A DNA stretch of 64,000 nt from positions 73,766,426-73,830,425 of the forward strand of contig CM049309.1 of the NCBI GenBank assembly GCA_026874595.1. The letters are read 5' to 3'. The notes beneath the pieces are model-generated. The model did not search any database, was not told the DNA's origin, and saw only the letters and a program-made list of their open reading frames with translations. Both the position numbers and the translations under genes were made by a program. This stretch comes from Sipunculus nudus. Its lineage: Eukaryota; Annelida; Sipuncula; Golfingiida; Sipunculidae. Shown in pieces: positions 12,446-24,376 of the stretch; within the stretch, counting starts at the first letter, position 1; every line of letters begins with the position of its first letter.

Positions 12446-14450
12446 CCCCATAACTGATAAGGACTCTTTGGCATGTATCTTCACAGCAGACGACCAGTAA
12501 CTGCAGTACGAATGCTCGTGGAAAAGGTCTATCTGAGCTTATACTCGGCGATTCAATTCGAACTGTATGCCTTATGCAAAATCAAAGCCCATTTTTTAAC
12601 TTGCTCGAAGTTACGCAGCATTAAATAACCATTGAAACTGTTTGAGATGACTCAAGTAGTCATACAGTACCTATATTATGACACCCGGCCGTTGTCACGA
12701 AACTCCTTGGTGGCCACGCCTGTTGTTTTGAAGTGTATGGAATGAGACAAATTGAGTTCTACGGAGGGTCATTTTTTTCATATTATCCTAGAAATCCTGA
12801 GAAATTAGAAACGAATGGTCTTTACCCTCAATCTACCTAAATGAACTCAGCCTATGCAATTCGGCCCGTGGAAAACCCGTCCAGCTAAAAAACGGCCGAA
12901 GTCCCGTGGAATTTTCAAAACGCAAGAACAGGTAATATGCTAAAACAGATAAGAATTGGAGGTGAGAAGTCAGTTCCGCGTGCCCTCAGCGGCCATCAGG
13001 AGATCACACTATTGCCGATGTATACAGACGGAATGGCACATATCAAACTATTAGATATGCAGTCAGAATTCACAACAGCGCTACAGAATTAAATCACGAT
13101 ATTGCCAATTACAATATATGGTCAGCTGCTATTAGTTTTAAATGTTTTGCATGTTTATATAACGAGTAGAGAGCGAAATTTTGTTAAATAATGTCATGAC
13201 ATTTCCCCTTTACCTTGGATATGTCCATTTGAGTGTAAATTGCATGAAATATCAAGTACCTCAAGAATAATTCATGTATTACCCTGCAATTTTCACATCT
13301 TTACCTTATATCTTAAACTGGAGAATCTTTCTAGCCGATGTCTGAAAATGTGTGTGGACTTAGATATATGTCATATATAACATTTTGGGGTCATATTGTT
13401 TTTTTACATTTTCTATGTCTTCATGAACGTTGCTCAGTGTGTATTGCTATGACCTTTTTTTCCAAGTGACCTTGTTCTTGAATTGGTATATATATATATA
13501 TAGCTGTGGCTGTGTGGTTGGCTGGATTGTTAAGAATTCCTATTTGACAAAAAATCGTATAGCTTTATCATGAACTGAAGATTAGTGGCGCACCTACAGT
13601 GCGTGCACAGTGCGCCAGGATGCGGGCAGAGATTTAGCCTTACCATGATACAGATAAATCAACTGCTGGTGTGTGAAGAAATGCTGTTGAACCATACAGA
13701 CTGGTGGCGCCATCTGATGACGCATGGCAGCCGGAAATTAACAGAGTTACAATACGTCAGGAGAAAGAAGGAGAAAAGGGATTGGGGGTTAGCATATAAA
13801 ATGGGTTATTTATAGCCATGGTTTGGGATACTTAACGGTATTACTATTAAATATACATGCATCATGGGTTTTACTAAAAAGCGGTTTAAATTCCTATGGT
13901 AGGCTACTTTATATAACCTTTTTATCTGCATGTAGGCTATATCATATGGTCAACATGTTAACATGCCTCACCCCGTCGTATTGCTTGCACGTAACAAACT
14001 TTAATTGTTTGTCGCGTAAGTGTAAATTTGTAAAGCAGTTTACTGGACATAGTTGGGGTTATGTGTGAAGGCCTATATAAACATTGATTGATAGGCCCCC
14101 CAAGCGTTCACTTTGAGTTGAAGGTGCTAAATACAGGTGGTATATGTTGGTAAGTTAATTATGGGTCTATATGCATACACTTTTTGGTTGATTTCAAATA
14201 TGGGGGGGGGGGGGGGGAATTCATCATCTGTGCGTTAGAAGTGGAAAAGATGGTGATTTTCATAGAGGATAATGAACTTTTTGAAATTATGGAACTTATA
14301 TGGGTATTTCTACAGAAAACGTCGCATTTCAAGGGTTTTCTTGGTGATTTTTTTTAAATCTTGATTTTGATATAACAAAACTTAATTTGTAGAAAAATAT
14401 CGTTAGAATTGTAAAATAATGCAAGTAGTGCACTTTTCAGTTTCCTTTTT
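12446..14450. other. Intergenic, two isolated repeat cores
   Basis: No gene seen. Partial GGCGC(C)A cores at about 13588 and 13703 show diverged repeat halves. A poly-G tract lies at about 14202-14217. Confidence 0.45.
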
Positions 14451-16830
14451 AGCTCAGCTGACTGAAAGTCATCTGAGCTATAGCGATCACTCTTTGTCCG
14501 TCGTCCGTCTGTCCGTCTGTCCGTCCGTTAACCAGGCACAAATCGTAACCGCTGAACCTAGAACCTTGTAACTTGGGATTCTGAGAGGTCCATGAAAAAT
14601 CTCCTTGGAAACCAGAAATTAGGTCTCTGTTACCCATATCCTTCGAGCTATGGGGCCCCAAAGTACCCCCCAGAATAGTAAAAAATTTCATACAAAAACT
14701 TCAATATCTCTATAACTACAACACTGATGGTCATGATTTTTGGCATACATATTGATCATGAGATGTTCCATCACTTCCTTTAGACTGGTGGCGCCACCTA
14801 TATTTTTCGATTTTTTACAAATTTTTTTCTCTATTTTTGAGACCTTTAAAAATGTGAACATCAGTTAACAAGGCACAAATCGTAAAGCCTAGACCTAGAA
14901 TCTTAATTCTTGATACACTGAGAGGTCCATGAAAAATCTCCTTGGAAACCAGAAATTAGGTCTCTGTTACCCATATCCTTCGAGCTATGGGGCCCCAAAG
15001 TACCCCCCAGAATAGTAAAAAATTTCATACAAAAACTTCAATATCTCTATAACTACAACACTGATGGTCATGATTTTTGGCATACATATTGATCATGAGA
15101 TGTTCCATAAGTTCCTGCAGACTGGTGGCGCCACCTGTATTTTTCGATTTTTTTACAATTTTTTCCTCGATTTTTGAGACGTTTAAAGATGCTGTCATCT
15201 GTTAACGTGGCACAAATCGTAACCGCTGGACCTAGAATCTTCATTCTCGACACACTGAGAAACCTATTAAAAGTCTCCGTGGAAACCATAAATTAGATCT
15301 CTGTTACCCATATCCTTCGAGCTATGGGGCCCCAAAGTACCCCCCAGAAAAGTCAAAAATTTCATACAAAAACTTCAATATCTCATTAACTACTTGACTG
15401 ATGGTCATGATTTTTTTGCATACGTATTGATCATGAGATGTTCCATCACTTCCTGCAGACTGGTGGCGCCACCTGAATTTTTCGATTTTTTACGAATTTA
15501 AAAATGTGAACAGCTGTTAACAGGGCACAAATCATAAAGACTGGACCTAGAATCTTCATTCTTGACACACTGAGAGGTCCATAAAAAGTCTGCATGGAAA
15601 CCTGAAATAAGGTCTCTGTTACCCATATCCTTTGAGCTATGGGGGGCTCCCAATAACCCCCCAGAATAATGGAAAATTTGATAAAAACAAACTGCAACAT
15701 CTCAATAACTACAACACTGATGGTCATGATTTTTGGCATACATATTGATCAAGAGGTGTTTCATCAGTACCTGCAGACTGGTGGTGCCACCTGTATTTTT
15801 TCAAATTTTCACAATTTTTTTTTTCTCTATTTTCGAGACCTTTAATGATGTAGTTATCTGTCAACAGGGTACAAATCGTAAGGACTGGACCTAGAATCTT
15901 CATTGTTGACACACAGGGAGACCCGTGATAAGTCTCCATGGACACCTGAAATTAGGTCTCTGTTACCCATATCCTTTGAGCTATGGCACTCCAAAGTACA
16001 GCTCAGAATAATGGAAAATTTGATACAAAAGCTGAAGTATCTGAACAACTAATGCAGAGATCACCATAATTGTTTTCATGGATATTGATCATGGAGTGTT
16101 TCATCAGTTTCTGCAGACTGGTGGCACCACCTGTATTTGTTCGGGGTTTTTTTACGAATTTTTTCTCTATTTTTGAGACCTTTAAAGTTATGAACATCTG
16201 TTAACAGGGCACAAATCATTAAAACTGGACCTAGAATCTTCATTCTTGACACACAGGGAGACCCATGAAAAGTCTCCATGGAAACCTGAAATTAGGTCTC
16301 TGTTACCCATATTCTTTAAGCTGTATGGCTCCAAATTACCCCCCAGAATAATGGAAAATTTGATACAAAAACTGCAGTATCTCAATAACTACAACACTGA
16401 TGGTCATGATTTTCGGCATACATATTGATCATGACCTGTTCCATCAGTTTCTGCAGACTGGGTGCGCCACCTCTATTTTTTTTCAAATTTTTACGATTTT
16501 TTTTCTCTTTTTTTGATACCTTTAAAGATGTGGTTATCTGTCAACAGGGTACAAATCGCAACAACTGGACCTAGAATCTTCATTCTTGTCATGCAAGAAG
16601 GCCCATGAAAAGTGCCTGTGGAAACTTAAAATTAAGTCTCTGTTACCCATATCCTTCAAGCTATAGGACTCCGAAGTATCCCTCAGAATAATGGACAATT
16701 TGATACAAAAGCTGAAGTATCTGAACAACTAATGGGGAGATCACCATGATTCTTTGCATGGATATTGATGTTTGTAAGTGTTTTTATTAGTTTCTGCAGA
16801 CTGGTGGAGCCACCTGTATTTTTGTACCGG
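14451..16830. repeat. Tandem array A, 337-341 bp unit
   Basis: The phrase tttcatacaaaaact (later tttgatacaaaaact) recurs at about 14686, 15023, 15360, 15677, 16018, 16359 and 16699: spacings of 337, 337, 317, 341, 341 and 340 bases, so about seven units. Each unit has a 'gactggtggcgccacctgta' palindrome core, a T-rich stretch, 'ctgttaacagggcacaaatc', 'ggacctagaatcttcattct', and 'ctctgttacccatatccttc'. The first two full units are nearly identical and divergence rises to the right. The array opens with agctcagctgactg-aaagtcatctgagct, itself a hairpin, and a GTCCGTC run. Reading frames on the minus strand are array translations. Confidence 0.9.
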
Positions 16831-18597
16831 CCAAAACGAAGTTTTGTGGATACTATGTTTTTGACCGGGTTCCTCCGCCGTTGCCGCGTTCGTTTCCAGA
16901 GAGCTCCTCTGGGACTTGATTTTATCAGCTTTCCAAGCTCATATCTCGGGAACCGTTTGACTGATCAGGAAATAAAATTTATACTAATGTAGCCCTTGGA
17001 TAGCTCTATAACATACACAAAAAATGGTGGCGCCACCTGTAACCATGTTTGCACAGTGTCCATCTGTTCATCTGCCTTTGGTTAAAATCACTCATATCTC
17101 TGCAGTGAATTGACTAATTCACCTGAAATTCGGCATGCATATACATCCTGGATAGCTTTCTTGATTTTAGGACAGGTGGCGCCACCTACATTCTCATTCA
17201 CGCTGATGACATCCAAGCTCATATTTCGGGAACCGTTTGACCGATCGGGCCAAAATTTTGCATGTATATAGATCTAACATAGCTCTTTATCATACGCTTA
17301 ACTGGTGGCGCCATCTGCAACCATTTTTGCACAGCGTCTGTCTGTTTGTCTGCCGTGCAATAATGTCACTCATATCTCGGCAGTGGTTTGACATATCTGC
17401 CTAAAATTTTGCAGTTTTATACATCCTGGATAGCTTTCTTGATTTTATGACAGGTGGCACCACCTACATTCACGTTCACGCTGATGACATCCAAGCTCAT
17501 ATCTCGGGAACCGTTTGACCGATCGGGCCAAAATTTTGCATGTGTATAGATCTAACATAGCTCTTTATCATACACAAAACTGGTGGCACCACCTGCAACC
17601 ATTTTTGCACAGCGTCTGTCTGTTTGTCTGCCGTGCAATAAAGTCACTCACATCTTGGCAGTGGTTTCACATATCTGCCTAAAATTTTGCAGTTTTATAC
17701 ATCCTGGATAGCTTTCTTGATTTTATGACAGGTGGCGCCACCTTTATTCTAGTTTATTCTGCAGACATCAAGCTCATATCTCGGGAACCGTTTGAACGAT
17801 TGGGCCAAAATTTTGTATGTGTATAGATCTCACATGGGTATTTATCATACACAAAACTGGAGGGACCACCTGCAACCATTTTTGCACATTTTGCACAGCG
17901 TCTGTCTGTTGGTCTGCCGTGGCCTAAAATCACTCATTTCTCTGTAGTGGTTTGACATAACTGCCTAAAATTTTGCAGGTTTATACATCCTGGATAGCTT
18001 TCTTGATTTCATGACAGGTGGCGCCTCCTACATTCACGTTAACGCTGCACACATCAAAGCTAATATCTCAGGAACCATTTGACCGATTGGGCCAAAATTT
18101 TGCTTGTGTTTAGATCTCACATAGGTCTTTATCATACACAAAACTGCAACCATTTTTGCACACCGTCTGTCTGTTTGTCTGCCGTGGACTAAAATCACTC
18201 ATATCCATGTAGTGGTTTGACTTTTCTGCCTAAAATTTAGCATATGTATACAACTTGGACAGCTTTATGGATTTGTGGTAGGTTGCACAACCTACATACA
18301 CATTTAGGCTGCAGACATCCATGCTAATATGCAACATATCTCACTCTGTTTCCCCTTGCCACTCAATCCATGCCTCACTTCACTCTGATTTTGGCAGATA
18401 CACGTAGTCACTTGTCGGCTACCCGTATTCTAGTTTTTAAAGTTTACACATTTTTTCTCTATTTTTCACATATATAAATACAGACTAAATCTTGGCCTGT
18501 TGGTTAATCTGTTTGATGCTTCAGTTGAATGGGTATCTACCATTCTGATGATAAAATTTCCTTTTGTGAATCTCTTCCCAGTCAGCTGAGCGTCATG
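16831..18597. repeat. Tandem array B, about 280 bp unit
   Basis: Units containing 'gggccaaaattttgcatgtg' begin near 17251, 17529, 17806 and 18093 (spacings 278, 277, 287), with diverged partial units on either side. Each unit has two palindrome cores: one in 'acaaaactggtggcaccacc' and one in 'atgacaggtggcgccaccta'. They also carry 'gctcatatctcgggaaccg' and 'gcgtctgtctgtttgtctgc'. Array B abuts array A and shares its core motif. A cagtcagctgagc at 18579-18591 is the exact reverse complement of the start of array A (14452-14464). Confidence 0.85.
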
Positions 18598-18655
18598 ACA
18601 CATGGGTCACTTGTTTTATAAATAGTCCAGGTAAGGGGAAAATATGAACCTTTTT
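18598..18655. other. Spacer between array B and the motif cluster
   Basis: Short unique AT-rich spacer. Confidence 0.4.
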
Positions 18656-19641
18656 CTCGACACCGTGACACGCAGTAAAACCTCATCTGCATATTTCAGA
18701 ATTTTTTTTGACTAGATTTTTTTGTGATTTTCGATAAAATTAAAATTAATAGCCTTTGATAAATTCAAAACATAAATTTCAGTTATGAATTTAACAAAAA
18801 AAAGTGTGTAAAAAAGAACATATTTTCTTCTTTTTAATTAACTTTTGTAAACAAAAATTGTCTCTATTCCTATTTTTGCTTCTAGAGGGGTGCATTTGCA
18901 GGGATTTACCGGAAAAAGTACTTTGGTACATCTGCCTTCAGAATTTGAGTCGAAATACGTTGTTAATTTTTTTGAATGCACAGAAAATAAAATTTAAACA
19001 TGGTTTTACGGTGTTGAGCATAGATAACGGTGTTGAGCATAGGTAACGGAGTCGAGCTTCTGAAGTAAAAGTAACCGTAGTGACTACTTGAATACCAGTA
19101 TTATGTATTAAAACAAGCAAATGCCTGTTTGAATAGAAGAAACGGAAATGTTTAAAATATTTAGCCCAAAATATGTTTCAAATTCTATTTCAATAATTTG
19201 GATTTAATACCAAGTTCTCGACACCGTTACCTTGCTCTCGACATCGTTATTTTTCATGCAGGTAACGGTTTCGAGTGGTAACGGTGCTGAGATTTTTTCA
19301 TCTATACGTCAGATGCAGGACAAAAAAAAATACTTCCATACCGTCCCCAAGAGGGCAGCACGAGTTATCTCTACATGAACAACAAGAGGAGGCCATTTTC
19401 GAAGTGTTATTTGTGACGGTTAATTTTTCGCAGATGTAACGGTGTCGAGTCCAAATAAACATACGGTGATTTTTTTAACCCTTTAATGATTAACAGAGAA
19501 CACTGATATGACAGTTACTAGATTTAATTGTGGATTATGTGTACAAAATTTCCTGAACTCTAATAAACGCTGCTCCCTGCATCAGCAAAGTGGTTTCTGT
19601 TCACGCGCTGCTAGGTCAAAATGTCAGGTAACGGTGCCGAG
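18656..19641. repeat. Cluster of ten GGTAACGGTGTCGAG-like motifs
   Basis: Copies on the + strand: 19006-19018, 19025-19037, 19042-19056, 19261-19275, 19277-19291, 19436-19449 and 19627-19641. Copies on the - strand: 18656-18669, 19217-19231 and 19237-19250. Consensus GGTAACGGTGTCGAG; the variable base is mostly within GTGTCGAG (GTTGAG, GCCGAG, GTTTCGAG). Sequence between the copies is unrelated and AT-rich, so this is not a simple tandem repeat. Function unknown. AACGG matches the core of MYB-type sites, which is only a suggestion. Confidence 0.75.
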
Positions 19642-20046
19642 TATATTTTGGGAGACATACTTTTTATATCCAAATTTTTGTATTAAAAACAAAACGGTCA
19701 GGATAAATTAAGCAAAAATATCATCTTAATAAACTTTCACCGCTGTGACAACGTGGAAAACAAAATCTATATAAATGGAGCAGTGGTTACAGAAAATGCT
19801 GTTTTGAATTTAAGATCCGAGAGAAAGGGACAACGGAAATTTAAGGGTATTGTGACATTAGCAGCTTTTTTTCTGTATGTATTTCTGCCCCGATCTAAAT
19901 TATTTTTATCTCATAATAATGGTTATATTTTTAGCAACAATCTGAATGGTTATTCGAATATGATCATGTCATTTTTAGCATTTGCTAATTTCTCAGTAAC
20001 AAATATAGTTTCGGGACATGAAATGCGACATTTTTTGTAGAAATAC

Positions 20047-20096
<50 letters not shown>

Positions 20097-20630
20097 AACT
20101 CTATACGGGCACCTGTCGTATAAATCCAGATCGAGTAAATAATAAATTTGCAAAATATATAAACGATAGGTACATATACATACATGTTATATGTACTAGG
20201 CCTTTTTACACATATACACCTCTGAGTAACACAGATATACAGGGTCCTCGGTATATATCAGAGGATATATCTAACTGTATATTTATAAGTTTATAACTGT
20301 AAATGATATTTTGCAAAACTACTAATTTATAAAGAATTTATACATCAGATGCCCGTGTCCTATATATCAAACTGATAGTCCTGGGCGCATTTATCAAGAC
20401 TGGCCACTTCATGCACGATTCAGGCTGATCGACTCCATGTGAATATAGGCCTATGTATTCCGAAGTGAGGAACGGTACTTGAGCGTTGGGCGTTTAGGTT
20501 TGCACGACTGGACGTAAATGGCTAGATTATAAATATAAAACGACCCGTCGGGTCATCTACACAACATCGATATATGTGATTACAACAAAAGCTACGCACG
20601 TCAGTTGTTGCCAAAGCAAACCTGACATCC
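19642..20630. other. Intergenic with a (TA)n microsatellite
   Basis: A (TA)n run lies at 20050-20094. No gene recognised; a 95-codon frame at 19753-20040 has no family signature or splice context. Confidence 0.45.
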
Positions 20631-20638
20631 CACTTGAT

Positions 20639-20718
20639 GTCACGTTGTCTGTGGAAGAAACCAATCGCAACCCGAGATCCCTCCCGGCGTCACGTGGTCT
20701 AAGGTAACAACCAATCGC
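20639..20718 (+). promoter_or_regulatory. Duplicated CACGT + CCAAT module upstream of the myristoylated-protein gene
   Basis: Two 30-base modules 50 bases apart share the layout GTCACGT-x-GTCT...GG...ACCAATCGC: one at 20639-20668 and one at 20689-20718. The second contains a CACGTG E-box. Each has an ACCAATCGC CCAAT box (20660-20668, 20710-20718). They lie 425-500 bases upstream of the ATG at 21143, and a TATA-like gataaaat follows near 20728. Placement and CCAAT-box content suggest the core or proximal promoter. The transcription start is not determined. Confidence 0.5.
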
Positions 20719-20739
20719 GTGTCTGTTTGATAAAATATG

Positions 20740-21142
20740 TCTCCGCGTCTAAAGTTTATTAAATTTTAAAGCACCTTTAAAATTTTAATATCCTGCTTCT
20801 CAACGAGTGCAACACTGGGTCCAGGAGACACTGCGTTTGCTAATGCATGGTCGTTTACTGTAACGTGTGCTAGACATAATTAGATCTCGTTAAACTGTTC
20901 AAAGCGTTGATTACAACACGTGGGCGCGCCAGACGACACAAGTTTGCCCGTGGCGCAGTGATCGTTCTAGGACCCATGTAATTACATTGCTCGGCGTTAG
21001 CAACCGAAGTCAAGTAAACATTGAGTGTCTTAATCACATTTAAGCCAGCGTGTGGACGGGTGCAGTGGGACTCCATCGGGCCATCGGGCAGTAAGAACAC
21101 CCCAGTTAATTCCTCATTCAAGTTCAAAAAGTCTCATTAAAA
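20740..21142 (+). other. Probable 5' UTR of the myristoylated acidic protein gene
   Basis: More GC-rich than its surroundings (locally rich in CpG), lying between the CCAAT modules and the start codon. The ATG context ttaaaaATGG has A at -3 and G at +4, which is favourable. A minus-strand open frame over this stretch lacks supporting motifs and is not called. Confidence 0.4.
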
Positions 21143-21227
21143 ATGGGTTGCAACACAAGCAAATCTGCCGCCACTGAGGGCCAGAATGGAAACAAACCAG
21201 AGGAGAAACCCGCTGAGCAACAAGCAG
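21143..21227 (+). CDS. Exon 1, N-myristoylated acidic protein (start)
   Basis: Translates as MGCNTSKSAATEGQNGNKPE followed by EKPAEQQA, then one base (G) of the next codon before gtgaga. Gly2 with Ser/Thr-rich positions and Lys7 fits the N-myristoyltransferase consensus. Cys3 is the usual palmitoylation partner, as in the MGC-x-x-(S/C)K ends of Src-family kinases. Dual acylation would place the protein on the inner leaflet of the plasma membrane. The start is chosen because removal of Met must expose this Gly and the upstream sequence is non-coding. Readthrough at the donor gives a quick stop (GEK-stop). Confidence 0.8.
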
Positions 21228-24076
21228 GTGAGAAGTAAATGAAATCAGGCAAACTGATTTATAAAAAATGTGTTTAAACTTATCGGACGAATATGTTCCG
21301 TTTTCACTTAAATGTGAACATTTAACACCACTGTATTTTGTAGAACTAAAACGCAGGCTTGTACAGGGGAAACCACCTCCGCTGTGTTAACTGTTATTTG
21401 TAGACTTTTGAACGTTTGTGAACTTTTTTTCGTTGTCAAGGAATCTGACATGACACAGGTCTGCATCTGAATGCTGGTGGTAGTGGTCCATAATAGACCA
21501 TATTAAAACGAGAGATCTGAAACTTTTAAAGTGTACTATATAGCAGGGGAGAATCTCCAAATACAATATTTACCACGAGGTTGTTTTACTCTTCAACCTG
21601 ATTCTTCTTATGTTTTACCATTGAATGTTAATAATGTTTTACCAACATAAATTATTATCAGCCTTCTTCTTTAGTTTGGGCTTTGGCATTACAAATGATA
21701 CAATGAGTTGCAAACCATGGATCATCCATTTGCAACATGGACATCTAGCACTAACAGAGCTGCCATTGTCAAGTGTTACATAAAGCTAATCTTAGCCAAA
21801 GATTGGACCATGTTATAAACCAACAATGCAACATAATTGATTATATTTTATAATATAAACTGTCTGCTTTAGTTAGGGAATACAAATTTTTCAATGAACT
21901 TGCATACCATGTTTCATCCATTTGCAACATAGACACTTGGCACCAGCAGAGCTGTCATTGTCAAGTGTCACATAAAAACTGATCTTAACTCCATATATAT
22001 AGGAACATTCCATTGATCACAGAAGCACCAAGGGCAAACTTGATCAGACATTTATTTTCCTTTTATCTTTTTATAACGATCGTAGGCACTTGAGCTTTGT
22101 CCTCTCCAGGGCAACCAACTGTTATAACAATACATGAATGTTATACTAATCATGACCATTATGACCAAGACTACATTGTAATTCAGTGAAAGAATGAAAC
22201 CCTGGACAGCAAATTAATCAAGTATGTCTTGTCATTCCTTGACCTTAAACTTGTTCTCTGTTTGCTTCAATAAACACCAAAAAAAATAAATCATGTGAAA
22301 TAAATTGGCATCCAATTGATATTTAAATGCTCCCTGGTATCTAGTCTATGTTTATCATGATATTCTGTGGTATGTATCAAAGTACCATGTATTGTGGGAA
22401 TACTTAACCTTAGTCTCCCATTAGTAACATAATTATTTCTTATTTTATCTCTTAATTCAAGCCAGCAAATGAGCTACAGGTTAAACACTAAATGCATCCA
22501 AATTTATACAAACTCATTAATTGATCAGTTCAAATTTTCAATGAATTTGAGCAGCATTCTTGTTTCATTATTACGTGCTTAAAAGGCCATGTGTGACCCA
22601 CTGGTTGAACACTAAAAACATGGATGAAGTTAATAGGTGCACAATTTTTCAAGTGGCATTATTTTTAGGGAAGTTTTCAAATGTTGTTCCTAAGCGATTG
22701 ATATTTGTAAAACATTTCCTGTGGGAAAAATAAAATTTACCACAGTCAGTTACCAGAAAAGGTTTTAACTATACACAATTTTCAGCATACCCTAGCTTAG
22801 ACTCAAGCTTAGAAATGAGTCAGCTGTATTGTAATATGGGAACAGGAAAAAATCGCCATAACCTAACTAATCCACCAGGCATGTTTGTCCACATATTCAG
22901 AGTATTGTGGTTGGCCCTAAGATCTATGTTGTGTTGGTTGCTAAGTAACAGAAGCACCTTATCTGGAAGTACACATAAGGTACCTTTACCAGACTGTGAG
23001 GATCTAAGAGAGCTAGCCCTACAGGTCAAGTGGGTCATCTTATAGCCGTAACTGGCCATTAAGTTGCCAGACACACTTGTCATCTCTGTTCTCACTAATA
23101 GTTAAGGATAGAATCCTGTCATCTGGCTAGAAATGGATGTTATATATTGACAGTGCTCATGTGTTAAAAAAATAAAATTTGAGAATTCAAAATCTTTGAA
23201 AAAATTCAAAATCAGAGAGAGTCACTGCAGATAAAATGTGGTCTTGTATTCTTTTACATGTATAACAAGCATTGCTGGAAAACATTTGGATGGTTCCATG
23301 TTGAGAAATTAGCATGGTTTATAGATGTGATCCTTGATTATCTGCAGACTGCATGAAGTATAGCCCCACTAATGGTATGGTCAGTCACCATTGATCTGTT
23401 AATAGTACCCCATTGGTCAAGTACACTAGACCCATTTGTACTGTTAGTTGCACTGACCAGGTATTGTAACAGTTATATGGAAGGCAGGACAAGACCTGCA
23501 CAGGAGACTTTACAACATTCATTTATGAACAGGAATAGACTGTTAGTTTGATCATGGGTACTCAACAGTATATTGTGATTACAAATTTTCAGGAATCCTA
23601 TTTGGGGATAGTTTTCCCAGTGGCCATGAGAACATGTACATGTATGCACATATAGGCCAGGTAACCTCGTATATTGAAGGACTTGTTACAACATGATAAC
23701 TTCAGTATCAGTTATGAGGATTTTAGCCCAGCCAGTCAAGCAATGTTATGTGATTGTAATAAGGTTAATGCCCGACTTCAGTCTCCAGTGTCCAGTGTTG
23801 AAACCAGTACACGGTATGATAACAGTTGTCAATAGTGTTATGCATATCAACTTTAGTCCTTATCAAATCATTATATAATTGTAACATAGCTGGTTAGTAT
23901 ATATGGAAGTGAGCTCAGGTCAAGGCTTGCTTTTGTCTAAGGCTGTATATGATGTAACATAAGTTTATGCAATTGTCCAAAGTACATAATATTATTTGAT
24001 AATTATTTATTTTACACCACTTGTATACTAGATTAGTGTAGAGAATGTTCTTTCAAGATTACTCCATAATATATAT

Positions 24077-24140
<64 letters not shown>

Positions 24141-24319
24141 ATTTGTGTAGAGAAACTGTGTTTTTATTCATGTAAGATCAGAATGGAACTATTCCACTTT
24201 GACTTTGTGAAGGTATTTATAAAAATAGGGTATTTATTCTGTGTCTATAAAATTGGAGGTATTTTAGGGAAAGTCATAAGAACTTGAGCTTTAAAGTAAA
24301 ATATTCTTGGCTGTTGCAG
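21228..24319 (+). other. Intron 1 of the acidic protein gene
   Basis: gtgaga...ttgcag, phase 1. Holds a (TA)n run at 24068-24142 and an internal near-duplication: 'tgcaaaccatggatcatccatttgcaacatgg' near 21710 and a similar phrase near 21905 share the run 'agcagagctgtcattgtcaagtgtcacataaa'-type wording in shorter matching blocks. No other gene seen. Confidence 0.6.
24068..24142. repeat. (TA)n microsatellite in intron 1
   Basis: About 75 bases of TA with two single-base interruptions. Confidence 0.9.
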
Positions 24320-24376
24320 AGGGGACTCCAGCAGAACAAACAGAGCAGGCAGCAGAAGCAAAGCAGGAGGCACCAG
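24320..24376 (+). CDS. Exon 2 (cassette, 57 bases), acidic protein
   Basis: Acceptor gctgttgcag, donor gtaagg. In phase 1 it reads (G)AG GGG ACT CCA..., adding EGTPAEQTEQAAEAKQEAP. The length is a multiple of three and both ends are phase 1, so skipping keeps the frame. Composition matches the other exons and not the surrounding AT-rich intron. Confidence 0.75.

Noticed and set aside
14449-16728. Family of small minus-strand proteins (about 60-97 codons)
   Set aside because: Each is the same stretch of the 340-base tandem unit translated; frames drift between units as expected for non-coding repeats.
20870-21127. 85-codon minus-strand frame in the promoter/5' UTR of the acidic protein gene
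   Set aside because: No motif or splice context; it lies in the GC-richer leader, where open frames are more likely by chance.
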